This document shows, in pieces, positions 20,746 through 29,056 of a stretch of DNA of 33,322 bases (position 1 is the stretch's first letter; each line of letters opens with the position of its first letter). The stretch spans positions 1-33,322 of IMG/VR virus record IMGVR_UViG_3300031999_000119; one strand, given 5' to 3'. Origin of the DNA: a virus. The notes beneath the pieces were generated by a model, which saw nothing but the letters and a program-made list of their open reading frames with translations, made no database searches and was not told where the DNA came from. The translations under genes were made by a program, and so were the position numbers.

Positions 20746-21300
20746 ATGAGAGAAGCAGCACAGTTTGTTAAAGATAGAGGGACTAAAGACCTTATCGTAG
20801 CTGAAATAGGAGTAGAACGAGGTAAAAATGCTTATGATATGCTATATGAGATGGATATTAAGCGTTTATATTTAGTAGATCCTTATATAGATTATACTGA
20901 TGGTAGAGGTGGACATGTACCGCAAAATGTTCAAGATAATGTATATCGTGAAATGTTCAAAAGATTAGAAAATTATTTTGATAAGATTGTTTTGGTTAAT
21001 CAAACTTCTGAATTTGCTTCTACATTATTCCCTGATGAATTTTTTGATTTTGTTTATATAGATGCAAATCATGATTATGAATACATCAAACAAGATATTG
21101 CATTATGGTGGCCTAAAGTTAAAATAAATGGAATACTGGGTGGTCATGATTTTGATAGAGATCAAAGACTACTGGAGTTGCGTTTTGCTTTTTCTGTTTA
21201 TAGGGCTGTTTTAGAATTTGTTAAAGAAGATAATTTTAAACTAATGTCTTCGCAAGATCCATCTTTATTAATGGGCGCGGATTGGTGGATAGTCAAATGA
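20746..21300 (+). CDS. Class I SAM methyltransferase (Methyltransf_24)
   Basis: 184 residues. A-E-I-G-V-E-R-G (19-26), L-V-D-P-Y (43-47), V-Y-I-D-A-N-H-D-Y (103-111) and I-L-G-G-H-D-F (130-136). The last block, G-G-H-D, is shared with the next gene (21297), showing they are recent relatives. The SD is poor (GAGG 11 bases upstream). Confidence 0.8.
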   Translation: MREAAQFVKDRGTKDLIVAEIGVERGKNAYDMLYEMDIKRLYLVDPYIDYTDGRGGHVPQNVQDNVYREMFKRLENYFDKIVLVNQTSEFASTLFPDEFFDFVYIDANHDYEYIKQDIALWWPKVKINGILGGHDFDRDQRLLELRFAFSVYRAVLEFVKEDNFKLMSSQDPSLLMGADWWIVK

Positions 21301-21866
21301 TAAAATTATTTTTTCCTTTTTCTCCTTATTCCGGACCTAGGATGCAGAACAATTTCATGCCGGAAAATGTATATATACCTTATTTTGGCGCATTAGAAAG
21401 ACTAACTGGCGTAGAAATAGGTGTAGCTAGTGCTTCTGGAAGTGTTGCTATGCTTGATAGAATGCCTAATTTAACATTGTATTGTATTGATCCATGGAGG
21501 CATTTTGACGGTTTGGAATACGAAGCTTCTCATCCGCAAGATGAACATGAGGCTGGTTATGAAAACGCAAAGAATGGATTACAACCATACGGCATAAGAG
21601 TAACTATCTTAAGAAAAACAAGTGATGAAGCTGTCGTTGATGTTCCTAACGATATTGATTTTGTTTTTGTTGATGGTCATCATGAGTATAGCCAAGTTTT
21701 TAGAGATATTAAAAATTATTTTCAAAAAATCAAATTAGGCGGAATTATCGGAGGACATGATTATCGCCAAGTACCTGATGTAACCCGAGCAGTAAATGAA
21801 ATATTTAAAGTGAACGAAATCCATACTGGCGAAGATTTTACATGGTGGGTGTATAAAAATGGCTAA
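21297..21866 (+). CDS. Class I SAM methyltransferase (Methyltransf_24), paralogue of 20746
   Basis: 189 residues; the ATG at 21297 overlaps the TGA before it, and a longer reading to 21282 lies within the neighbour. V-E-I-G-V-A-S-A-S-G (39-48), C-I-D-P-W (63-67), V-F-V-D-G-H-H-E-Y (123-131), I-I-G-G-H-D-Y (150-156). Closely parallels the previous gene in layout, so the pair likely arose by duplication and now serves different positions or sugars. Confidence 0.8.
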   Translation: MIKLFFPFSPYSGPRMQNNFMPENVYIPYFGALERLTGVEIGVASASGSVAMLDRMPNLTLYCIDPWRHFDGLEYEASHPQDEHEAGYENAKNGLQPYGIRVTILRKTSDEAVVDVPNDIDFVFVDGHHEYSQVFRDIKNYFQKIKLGGIIGGHDYRQVPDVTRAVNEIFKVNEIHTGEDFTWWVYKNG

Positions 21867-22839
21867 ATACGCTGTTATTATTATAGCGGGGCAATCTTAC
21901 TTTGCTGGATTAAATGCCATACTTAACGCGTTGGATTACTATAAGATTAAAGATATTGATGTTCATTTTGGGTCTTCTAGGAATCTTATTGACGGATATT
22001 ATAAATATATAAAAGATAAGTTTTCATTTAATATTGAACCTCATTGCCTTGAGGATTTATGCGGAGTCGATAAACTCTATGACCATGAATTCATTGCTGC
22101 TAAATATGGAATAGCATTAAAGATAAAAGATAGATACGATGCAATTTTGCATCTTTCTGCCAGGTGTTGTCCTGTCGATGATATTTCTCAATATTTTATG
22201 ATAGCGGAAAAGACAGGTTATTTATTATGTCCTGAAAATCCTAGATATATAGCAAATAGCGCTGAGATGAAAAAACAGGAAGAAATAGGAAATTTAGATG
22301 GTGTTTGTCGTTCTGTACCAATAATTAATTTTGTATTCTTTCATAATCCTAAATATCACACTGATTTATTGGAGTATATTTGGGAAAGAAAATTTGAATT
22401 CAGAAAAATAATAGAAAGTAATGGCGATCCTCATGATTATAAACCTTCACCGATATACCTTGATGATACTCATTTATTTGTAAAAGCCGTATGGAAATTA
22501 AATAAATGGGAACAAGTTTTCTTATTGCCTAATATTTCATGGGTGCCTGATTATGGTATGTTGAGAGATAGGTTGACTTTAACTTCTACTAATTCTTTAT
22601 TATATAATGTAGGTGAAAGAATTAAAGTAACGTATGGCCGGTTTTATTATGATATTAGGTTCAATGTAGAATCTCCATTTCCAGAAACAGAGGAAGAAAA
22701 AAATAATAGCATTATTTATCAGAATGCAATGTTAAATATAGAACTATTTCGCTTTTTAAATTACCATTATAAAGTAACATTGGATGAAATTAGACAAATC
22801 CCGGGAGATTATTCTGCAGTTTTAAGTGGTATTCCATGA
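21859..22839 (+). CDS. GT-A-like glycosyltransferase without a clear DxD
   Basis: 326 residues. The N-terminus K-Y-A-V-I-I-I-A-G-Q-S-Y-F-A-G-L-N-A aligns with the start of the 19145 enzyme (K-Y-T-F-V-V-T-C-S-N-G-Y-L-F-G-L-N-A), so the fold is shared. At the position of the metal-binding DxD there is L-H-L-S-A-R-C-C-P-V-D-D (97-108), so the site is altered; the nearby D-D may compensate or activity may be lost. C-terminal region is specific. Overlaps the previous gene by 8 bases. Confidence 0.6.
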   Translation: MAKYAVIIIAGQSYFAGLNAILNALDYYKIKDIDVHFGSSRNLIDGYYKYIKDKFSFNIEPHCLEDLCGVDKLYDHEFIAAKYGIALKIKDRYDAILHLSARCCPVDDISQYFMIAEKTGYLLCPENPRYIANSAEMKKQEEIGNLDGVCRSVPIINFVFFHNPKYHTDLLEYIWERKFEFRKIIESNGDPHDYKPSPIYLDDTHLFVKAVWKLNKWEQVFLLPNISWVPDYGMLRDRLTLTSTNSLLYNVGERIKVTYGRFYYDIRFNVESPFPETEEEKNNSIIYQNAMLNIELFRFLNYHYKVTLDEIRQIPGDYSAVLSGIP

Positions 22840-23510
22840 TGAAAAAAATAAACTTAGGCGGTAAAAATTCTGAAAGACTATTTTTAGAATCATTATCCTT
22901 TTTTACAGGAGGTAATACTTTAATTAAGTTTACTCCTACCGAACTTGCTTGTGATATGCCGGGCCTGATTAATCGCCATAAAGCAAGATATCTACTGCCT
23001 ACTTTTTTATTTAAACAAAAAAGTAAAATATTAGATTTTCCTTGCGGCAGCGGTTATGCCTCTATGTTATGGAAAGATTTTGATATTATATATGAAGGCA
23101 GAGATAAGGATTATTATACTATTAAATATGCTAATAATATTTATAATAGATGTGGTAACAATCAATTTTTAGCTGATGATCTTTGTAATCCTAAACTTAA
23201 ACCAAAAACTTATGATGTTATCGTATGTGTTGAAGGATTAGAGCATATAGATAAAAAATCTCAAAAGAACTTAATTATGCATTTCTATAATGCATTAAAA
23301 CCAAAAGGCACTTTATACATTACTACTCCAGAAGCGCATATTTCGGGGCAGAACAAGAAAAATAAATATCATATATGGGAATTAACTGCATTGGACTTTA
23401 TTACTTTATTATACAGCAAATTTGAAAATATACAGTTATTAGAACATCAAGATATCGTTCATACTGGTGATTTAACAAATTGGTTATATGCTTTTTGTAA
23501 AAAGGAATAA
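22836..23510 (+). CDS. Class I SAM methyltransferase (Methyltransf_11/23-like)
   Basis: 224 residues; two adjacent ATG starts overlapping the preceding stop. I-L-D-F-P-C-G-S-G-Y-A-S (65-76) is motif I, D-V-I-V-C-V-E-G-L-E-H-I (127-138) is the post-motif strand of the UbiE/COQ5-like class, and G-T-L-Y-I-T-T-P follows. This is a different subfamily from the four Methyltransf_24-like proteins nearby. Substrate unknown. Confidence 0.82.
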   Translation: MMKKINLGGKNSERLFLESLSFFTGGNTLIKFTPTELACDMPGLINRHKARYLLPTFLFKQKSKILDFPCGSGYASMLWKDFDIIYEGRDKDYYTIKYANNIYNRCGNNQFLADDLCNPKLKPKTYDVIVCVEGLEHIDKKSQKNLIMHFYNALKPKGTLYITTPEAHISGQNKKNKYHIWELTALDFITLLYSKFENIQLLEHQDIVHTGDLTNWLYAFCKKE

Positions 23511-24848
23511 ATGCGAATACTCTTAATTATTTATGATAATTGTAGTTATATCCATCAATTCCCTATTGGCATGGCTTATATAGCCGCTGTCTTGAAGGGA
23601 AAAGGTTTTGATGTAGAAATATATAATCAAGATATCAACCATTATTCAGATGAACGCCTAACATATTATTTAGACCAATTTCATTTCGATATGGTTGGAA
23701 TTGGGACTGTAGCCGGTTATTATCCTTATAAAAAGCTTTTGAGTATTTCTAAGGCCATAAATCAATCGAAGAATAGGAAAGATTTTATTTATGTTATCGG
23801 GGGGCATATGGTTTCTGCAACTCCTGAATATTTTATGGAGAAAACCGGGGCAGATGTTATTATAGTTGGTGAAGGCGAAATAGCAATTTTAGATGTAATT
23901 GAATCTAAAAAGAAAGGTATCTATGAATCAACATTAATAAAAGATTTAGATTTGTTACCGCAACCTGCATATGAGTTATTTCCAATAGGATATTATCGGT
24001 TGATGAGATTTCCGAATTGCGTCAATAAAGATTTTACTATGTCTGTTATCTCTGGAAGAGGTTGCACTTTTAATTGCACCTTTTGTTATCGATTAATGAA
24101 AGGAATCAGATTAAGGAGTATTAAAAAGATAATACAGGAAATCAAATATCTAAAAAATAAATACGGAATAACATATATAGATTTCGCGGATGATTTGACT
24201 ATGACTTCAAAAGATAGAATGACTGAATTATGCGAATCTATTTTATCAGAAAATCTAAATATTAAATGGTTGTGTGAAGGCAGGTTGAATTTTGTAGATA
24301 AGAATATTTTAACCTTAATGAAAAAGGCTGGTTGCGTATTCATCAATTATGGCATTGAGGCATTGGATGATATTGTTTTGAAAACCATGAATAAGGCATT
24401 AACAGTTTCACAGATTTATACGGGAGTAACTGATACAAGAGATTCTGGTATAAGTATGGGCCTAAATATCATCTGGGGAAATATTGGGGATACCGTAGGA
24501 ACACTTAGACTCGCTGTAGATTTTTTAAAAGAATATAGCGATGGTAGTCAAATAAGGACTATACGTCCTGTAACTCCTTATCCCGGTTGCGAATTGTTTG
24601 ATACAGCTATAAAACTAGGGTTACTCAAAGATGCAGTCGATTTCTATGAATGTAAACATATTAATAGCGATTTATTGACAGTGAATTTTACTGGTATGAC
24701 TGATTATGAATTTTATCAAGAATTAAATTGGGCTAATACAGTTCTTTTAGAGGATTATTATCATAAACAGTTAGAAAAAAATAAGAAACAATTAAAACAA
24801 TTATATTTTGATAAAGATGTTTCTTTCAGAGGATTCCGGCAAACTTAA
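23511..24848 (+). CDS. B12-binding radical SAM enzyme
   Basis: 445 residues. Residues about 1-140 form a Rossmann-type cobalamin-binding domain (I-V-G-E-G-E near 118-123 is typical of the linker). The radical SAM core has C185-T-F-N-C189-T-F-C192, the cluster-binding CxxxCxxC, followed by Y-I-D-F-A-D-D. Members of this B12 class methylate unreactive carbons, form rings or epimerise; in sugar clusters they act on nucleotide-sugars or glycan. The ATG follows the stop of the previous gene directly. Confidence 0.9.
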   Translation: MRILLIIYDNCSYIHQFPIGMAYIAAVLKGKGFDVEIYNQDINHYSDERLTYYLDQFHFDMVGIGTVAGYYPYKKLLSISKAINQSKNRKDFIYVIGGHMVSATPEYFMEKTGADVIIVGEGEIAILDVIESKKKGIYESTLIKDLDLLPQPAYELFPIGYYRLMRFPNCVNKDFTMSVISGRGCTFNCTFCYRLMKGIRLRSIKKIIQEIKYLKNKYGITYIDFADDLTMTSKDRMTELCESILSENLNIKWLCEGRLNFVDKNILTLMKKAGCVFINYGIEALDDIVLKTMNKALTVSQIYTGVTDTRDSGISMGLNIIWGNIGDTVGTLRLAVDFLKEYSDGSQIRTIRPVTPYPGCELFDTAIKLGLLKDAVDFYECKHINSDLLTVNFTGMTDYEFYQELNWANTVLLEDYYHKQLEKNKKQLKQLYFDKDVSFRGFRQT

Positions 24849-25691
24849 ATGGAAAAGACTTTTATAATAGCAGAATGCGGGCTAAATCATAACGGAAATT
24901 TAGATATAGCCAAACAATTAATCTTAGGGGCTAAAGAAGCAGGCGCGGATATAGTAAAATTCCAAAAAAGAACTATTAACAAAGTTTATACAAAAGAAGA
25001 ACTTGATAAACCGCGAGAAAGTCCTTGGGGAAATACAAATAGAGAACAAAAAATAGGACTAGAATTTGGAGAAAAAGAATATAATGAAATAGACAAATTT
25101 TGTAGATTGTTAGAAATGGCGTGGTTTTCCTCCGCGTGGGATTTAGAAAGTGTTGAATTTTTGAAAAAATACAATCTTTCATTTAATAAGATACCTTCTG
25201 CACTCTTAGTTCATGAAGATTTATTAAATGCTATAGCTAAACAGAGAAAACATACTTTTATTTCTACCGGGATGTCAACGATAGAAGAAATAGGTAATGC
25301 CATAAATATTTTTAGAAAACAGGCCTGTTCGTTTGAAATCATGCACTGTAATAGTGTCTATCCCGCGAAAGATGAAGATTTGAATCTATTATGCATACAA
25401 ACATTAAAAAGGACTTTTAATTGTAAGATAGGATATAGTGGCCATTCTCCGGGCATTATGGATGCAGTAATAGCTGTTGTTTTAGGCGCTACATCAGTTG
25501 AAAAACATATCACTATTAATAGGACTATATATGGAACGGATCAACCTTCTTCTGTGGAGATACATGGTTTTAGGCGCATGGTAGGGTATATCAGGGCCGC
25601 AGAAGTATCTTTAGGGGATGGCGATAAGATAATAACTCCGGAAGAAGAAAAAATTAAAGCTAAATTAAGAAGATATTTAGATGTTATTTAA
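24849..25691 (+). CDS. neuB: NeuB-like nonulosonic acid synthase, lacking SAF domain
   Basis: 280 residues. N-H-N-G-N (13-17), K-F-Q-K-R (37-41), F-S-S-A-W-D (93-98), S-T-G-M-S-T (139-144), H-C-N-S-V-Y-P (167-173), G-Y-S-G-H-S (195-200) and S-V-E-K-H-I-T (216-222) trace the TIM-barrel of NeuB/PseI/LegI enzymes, which condense phosphoenolpyruvate with a hexosamine to make sialic-acid-type sugars; H199 and H220 match the metal-binding histidines. The usual C-terminal antifreeze-like SAF domain (roughly residues 285-345) is absent, which could change dimer contacts or activity. Pairs with the CMP-sugar gene next to it. Which nonulosonic acid is made cannot be told. Confidence 0.85.
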   Translation: MEKTFIIAECGLNHNGNLDIAKQLILGAKEAGADIVKFQKRTINKVYTKEELDKPRESPWGNTNREQKIGLEFGEKEYNEIDKFCRLLEMAWFSSAWDLESVEFLKKYNLSFNKIPSALLVHEDLLNAIAKQRKHTFISTGMSTIEEIGNAINIFRKQACSFEIMHCNSVYPAKDEDLNLLCIQTLKRTFNCKIGYSGHSPGIMDAVIAVVLGATSVEKHITINRTIYGTDQPSSVEIHGFRRMVGYIRAAEVSLGDGDKIITPEEEKIKAKLRRYLDVI

Positions 25692-26361
25692 AACCATAGT
25701 TATAATTCCAGCTAGGGGTGGTTCGAAGAGGATACCTAACAAGAATATTATTCTTTTAGGTGGCAAGCCATTGATAGAATATTCTATTCATACTGGTTTA
25801 GAATTAGGATATCCGGTTTATGTTTCTACTGATTCTTTAAAAATAACTGAGATAAGTTTATCTTTAGGTGCGGAAGTGATAATAAGGCCTCCTGAATTGG
25901 CACAAGACGATTCTTCAGTTGTGGATTGTATGGCTCATGCGTTAAAAATATTAAAAATAGAAAACTGTAAAATAATATTTTTAAGGCCGACTACTCCATT
26001 TAGGGATATTGATTTGATAAAAAAAGGAATTGAGTCATTTAAAGATACTTCTTCTAGCCTTCGGTCTATCGAACCACTGAGTGAATCATTAGAAAAACTG
26101 GTATTTATTAAAGAGGGATATGTTGAATCTATAAATCCGGGAATAGACTTATCAGTAATGCCTAACCAAAACTTAAAAGTTTCGTATAGGACTAATGGCT
26201 ATTTGGATATAGTCCGGCCTTATTTTATATTAGACCGGAAAGAATTATACGGAATGGCATCTCAACCTTTTATCACTCCGTTTTCACCGGAAATAGATAC
26301 CTTTGGTGATTTAGAATATGCGGAATACTATGGACGAAAGAATAATCTTTTTAAACGGTAA
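25681..26361 (+). CDS. neuA: NeuA-like CMP-nonulosonic acid cytidylyltransferase
   Basis: 226 residues; overlaps the NeuB gene by 11 bases. I-I-P-A-R-G-G-S-K-R-I-P-N-K-N-I (8-23) is the CTP-binding signature; L-R-P-T-T-P-F-R (101-108) and D-T-F-G-D-L-E near the end are also typical. It would activate the NeuB product to CMP-sugar, the donor form for transfer. PseF/LegF-like members look the same by motif. No dedicated transferase of a known sialyl family is seen; a GT-A protein here may do that. Confidence 0.88.
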   Translation: MLFKTIVIIPARGGSKRIPNKNIILLGGKPLIEYSIHTGLELGYPVYVSTDSLKITEISLSLGAEVIIRPPELAQDDSSVVDCMAHALKILKIENCKIIFLRPTTPFRDIDLIKKGIESFKDTSSSLRSIEPLSESLEKLVFIKEGYVESINPGIDLSVMPNQNLKVSYRTNGYLDIVRPYFILDRKELYGMASQPFITPFSPEIDTFGDLEYAEYYGRKNNLFKR

Positions 26362-27256
26362 ATTTTTATCGGAATCAGAAGCAAAAATATCAATCTATGA
26401 TTCTGCGTTAGTCTTTGGGGATATGGTATTTGAGATGACGCGTTCATTCAATAAAATACAGTTTAAATTAAGGGAACATTTAGAAAGGTTATTTTCAGGA
26501 ATAAAAATATTAAGGATACCTATACAATATACTATTAATGAGGTAGAAAAATATTGTTATGAAGTTATTGATATGAACGAAGAAGTGTTTTTATCTACTG
26601 ATGAACATAGACTGATGATAAATGTCAGCAGGGGGTTATTGCCAATGTATGCTAAAACTTCAGAGATGATTGAACCCACAGTATTAATATCCGATTTTCC
26701 TTTAAAATGGGCTGTGATGGGTATGGGGAAACTTTTTGATACCGGAATAAACGCAGTTATTCCTTCGCAACGGGCTATACCTGCATTTCTTTTAGAACCA
26801 AAGATAAAGAATAGAAGCCGTATTCATTACCAGATGGCTAATCTTGAAGTTGCTCAAATGAAAGGAGACAATAACTGGGCTTTATTGCTTGATCCGGATG
26901 GATTCATCGCTGAGGGCACTGGAAGCAATTTCTTTATTATTAAAGATACAAAGTTAATTACTCCTGAAGGCCATAATATCCTTCGCGGGATTTCTAGAGG
27001 ATGTATATTTGAATTGGCTAGAGAGTTAGGATTGGTTTGTTTTGAAAAGAATATAGAGGCATATGATGTCTATACTGCTGATGAGGCATTTATGACTGGA
27101 ACACCTTTCTGCATGCTTCCGGTAACAAGTCTTAATGGGATTAAGATAAGAAACGGTGAAGTAGGGAATATCACAAAAAGACTTATAGCTATTTGGGGGA
27201 TGAAAGTAGGAGTTGATATCGTTCAGCAGATTAAAGATTTTAATCAGGAGATGTAA
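26330..27256 (+). CDS. Class IV aminotransferase (IlvE/Dat-like)
   Basis: 308 residues, PLP-dependent fold type IV. I-F-L-N-G-K-F (6-12), D-S-A-L-V-F-G-D-M-V-F-E (24-35), K160 in P-K-I-K-N-R-S as the likely Schiff-base lysine, and A-E-G-T-G-S-N-F-F (194-202) are the family blocks. The start at 26330 matches the family; an earlier ATG at 26318 is possible. Members make branched-chain or D-amino acids or 4-amino-4-deoxychorismate. The gene overlaps neuA, so its job may be tied to that pathway, for example an amino-acid substituent on the glycan; nonulosonic pathways normally use DegT-type enzymes instead. Confidence 0.85.
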   Translation: MDERIIFLNGKFLSESEAKISIYDSALVFGDMVFEMTRSFNKIQFKLREHLERLFSGIKILRIPIQYTINEVEKYCYEVIDMNEEVFLSTDEHRLMINVSRGLLPMYAKTSEMIEPTVLISDFPLKWAVMGMGKLFDTGINAVIPSQRAIPAFLLEPKIKNRSRIHYQMANLEVAQMKGDNNWALLLDPDGFIAEGTGSNFFIIKDTKLITPEGHNILRGISRGCIFELARELGLVCFEKNIEAYDVYTADEAFMTGTPFCMLPVTSLNGIKIRNGEVGNITKRLIAIWGMKVGVDIVQQIKDFNQEM

Positions 27257-27904
27257 ATGCAAGGAATAATTTATAAAGTAGAAAATAAGACTAATGGAAA
27301 AATATATATTGGGCAGACAACATTATCTTTGAATAGAAGAAAGCGGTGCCATCTTAATGCAGAGCCGTATTATGTTTTTCATAGAGCATTACATAAATAT
27401 AAAAAGTCTAATTTTCTATGGTCTATTTTGGATATAGCTTATTCAAAAAAAGAATTATCTGATAAAGAAATTTACTATATTAAAACTTTAAAAACTAAAG
27501 TTCCTTTTGGTTATAATATGACAAATGGTGGTGAAAGTATGTTTGGTAAAAATAATCCTATGTTTGGAAGAATACAAAGTTTAAAATGTAAAGCTATTAA
27601 TAGACAACTACGATTAGGAACTACTTTATCTGCAACTGTTAGAAAAAAGATAGGAAAATCGTTAATAGGGAGGTCGTGCAGTGAAAAATCTAAAGAAAAA
27701 AGTAGACAGAGATGGCTAAAAAATAATCCTTCTATTAGATATTTTTTATTTATAAAAAAACCTAACGAAATAATAATTAAAATAAAAAATTTTAAGACTT
27801 TTTGTGATAAAGAATTATTAAATTACAATGCAGCTCGTAACGCGTTTTGTAAGTGGGGTTATCATAAAAAATATATTTTAATTAAAAAGGAATTAGTCGA
27901 ATGA
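27257..27904 (+). CDS. GIY-YIG homing endonuclease
   Basis: 215 residues. G-I-I-Y-K-V-E-N and G-K-I-Y-I-G-Q-T-T (3-22) are the GIY...YIG strands; R27/R28 (the catalytic Arg position), E72 region K-E-I-Y-Y-I follow. A NUMOD3-type segment N-P-M-F-G-R and a basic helix-rich tail make up the DNA-binding half. It is visibly richer in A/T than its neighbours and sits exactly between aminotransferase and radical SAM genes (start touching one stop, stop overlapping the next ATG): a mobile insertion that kept operon coupling. Confidence 0.9.
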   Translation: MQGIIYKVENKTNGKIYIGQTTLSLNRRKRCHLNAEPYYVFHRALHKYKKSNFLWSILDIAYSKKELSDKEIYYIKTLKTKVPFGYNMTNGGESMFGKNNPMFGRIQSLKCKAINRQLRLGTTLSATVRKKIGKSLIGRSCSEKSKEKSRQRWLKNNPSIRYFLFIKKPNEIIIKIKNFKTFCDKELLNYNAARNAFCKWGYHKKYILIKKELVE

Positions 27905-28686
27905 ACTCATTCAATGGTTTAAGCGTTGTAAATTTAGAGTTATCAAGTCGTTGCCAAAAAAAATGTTGGATGTGTGGCCGTAGGAAGTTAGAAAAGATGC
28001 AAATGACCGACTGGGGAGATATGCCTGTGGAAATGGCTATTAATTTAGCCTGTCAAATCCCCGATGGCATCATAGTGCAATTTCATTCAAATGGTGAACC
28101 TTTATTATATCCTTATTTAGGGGAAGTATTAGCCGTATATAAAGGAAAAATAAGAAACTTCGATACTAATGGTAAATTGCTTTTAGAAAAGGCAGATGAG
28201 ATTATAGATAGAATGGAAACAATCACCATATCTGTGGTGGAAAACGATCCGGAAGGAGATGAACAATATGAAATCGTTAAAAAATTTCTTAAACTTAAAC
28301 AGGATAGGAAACCATTCCCGGTCTTTCGATGTCTTGGCAATGTTGATATTAACCGTTGGGAGTCTCTTGGTCTTATTGCTACTAGAGTCTTACATAATCC
28401 TATGGGTAGCTTTGAATATACCAAAAAAGTAACTATACCGGAACACGGCGTCTGTCTTGATTTATTAAGTCATTTACTCATAGATAGGTACGGAGATGTA
28501 TATCCTTGTGTAAGATTTAATCCTTATAAATGTATGAAATTAGGGAATATATCAGAAAGTCCATTAATAGATTTATGGAATAATCCTTATAGATTAGCGA
28601 CTATTCAAGAACATATTAAAGGTAATAGAAATTGTACTGAATTATGTTCTAAATGCGAATTTTATGGATGCCCGACATCTAATTAA
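27901..28686 (+). CDS. Radical SAM enzyme with SPASM-type C-terminus
   Basis: 261 residues. C18-Q-K-K-C22-W-M-C25 is the radical SAM cluster motif, followed by F-H-S-N-G-E-P-L (81-88). The C-terminal part has Y-P-C-V-R-F, K-L-G-N-I, and C-S-K-C-E-F-Y-G-C-P, the auxiliary-cluster cysteines of SPASM/Twitch proteins. SPASM enzymes modify peptides or sugar alcohols (for example BtrN). Short for the class (typically 350 or more). Start overlaps the GIY-YIG stop (ATGA). Substrate unknown. Confidence 0.87.
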   Translation: MNSFNGLSVVNLELSSRCQKKCWMCGRRKLEKMQMTDWGDMPVEMAINLACQIPDGIIVQFHSNGEPLLYPYLGEVLAVYKGKIRNFDTNGKLLLEKADEIIDRMETITISVVENDPEGDEQYEIVKKFLKLKQDRKPFPVFRCLGNVDINRWESLGLIATRVLHNPMGSFEYTKKVTIPEHGVCLDLLSHLLIDRYGDVYPCVRFNPYKCMKLGNISESPLIDLWNNPYRLATIQEHIKGNRNCTELCSKCEFYGCPTSN

Positions 28687-28699
28687 AAAGGAGGTTTAA

Positions 28700-29056
28700 A
28701 TGAAACCGATAAAGTTCAAAGAATCAAATATTGTTTTCGCAAAAGACCAACCTGAATATCTACCTCTTCCGGCATATAGAAATGAAAAAGGAGATGTTAT
28801 TAGTCTTTGGCAATTCAACTTTTTTGAAAGGATAAAAGTGTTATTGACTGGTAAGATGTGGTTTCATGTTTTAACTTTTAATAATCCATTACAGCCACAG
28901 AGACCAACATTACAATACCCCTTTGAAAGAAAGAAATTAAAATTATGTGATAAACAAGGTTGGCCATTAGAACTTTTCATGAATAGACCTTTCAAAAGTG
29001 CATTTAGGATATTCTGTCAGTTAATAAGAGGAAATTTAAGGATAAGGAGAAAATAA
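28700..29056 (+). CDS. Conserved phage hypothetical protein
   Basis: 118 residues. K-F-K-E-S-N-I-V-F-A-K-D-Q-P-E-Y-L-P-L-P-A near the start and E-R-I-K-V-L-L-T-G-K-M-W, T-F-N-N-P-L-Q-P-Q in the middle match a small protein I recognise from many phage genomes; function is not known to me. AAAGGAGG precedes the ATG. The C-terminus (K-S-A-F-R-I-F-C-Q-L-I-R-G) is basic and not part of that pattern. It sits inside the sugar island. Confidence 0.7.
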   Translation: MKPIKFKESNIVFAKDQPEYLPLPAYRNEKGDVISLWQFNFFERIKVLLTGKMWFHVLTFNNPLQPQRPTLQYPFERKKLKLCDKQGWPLELFMNRPFKSAFRIFCQLIRGNLRIRRK

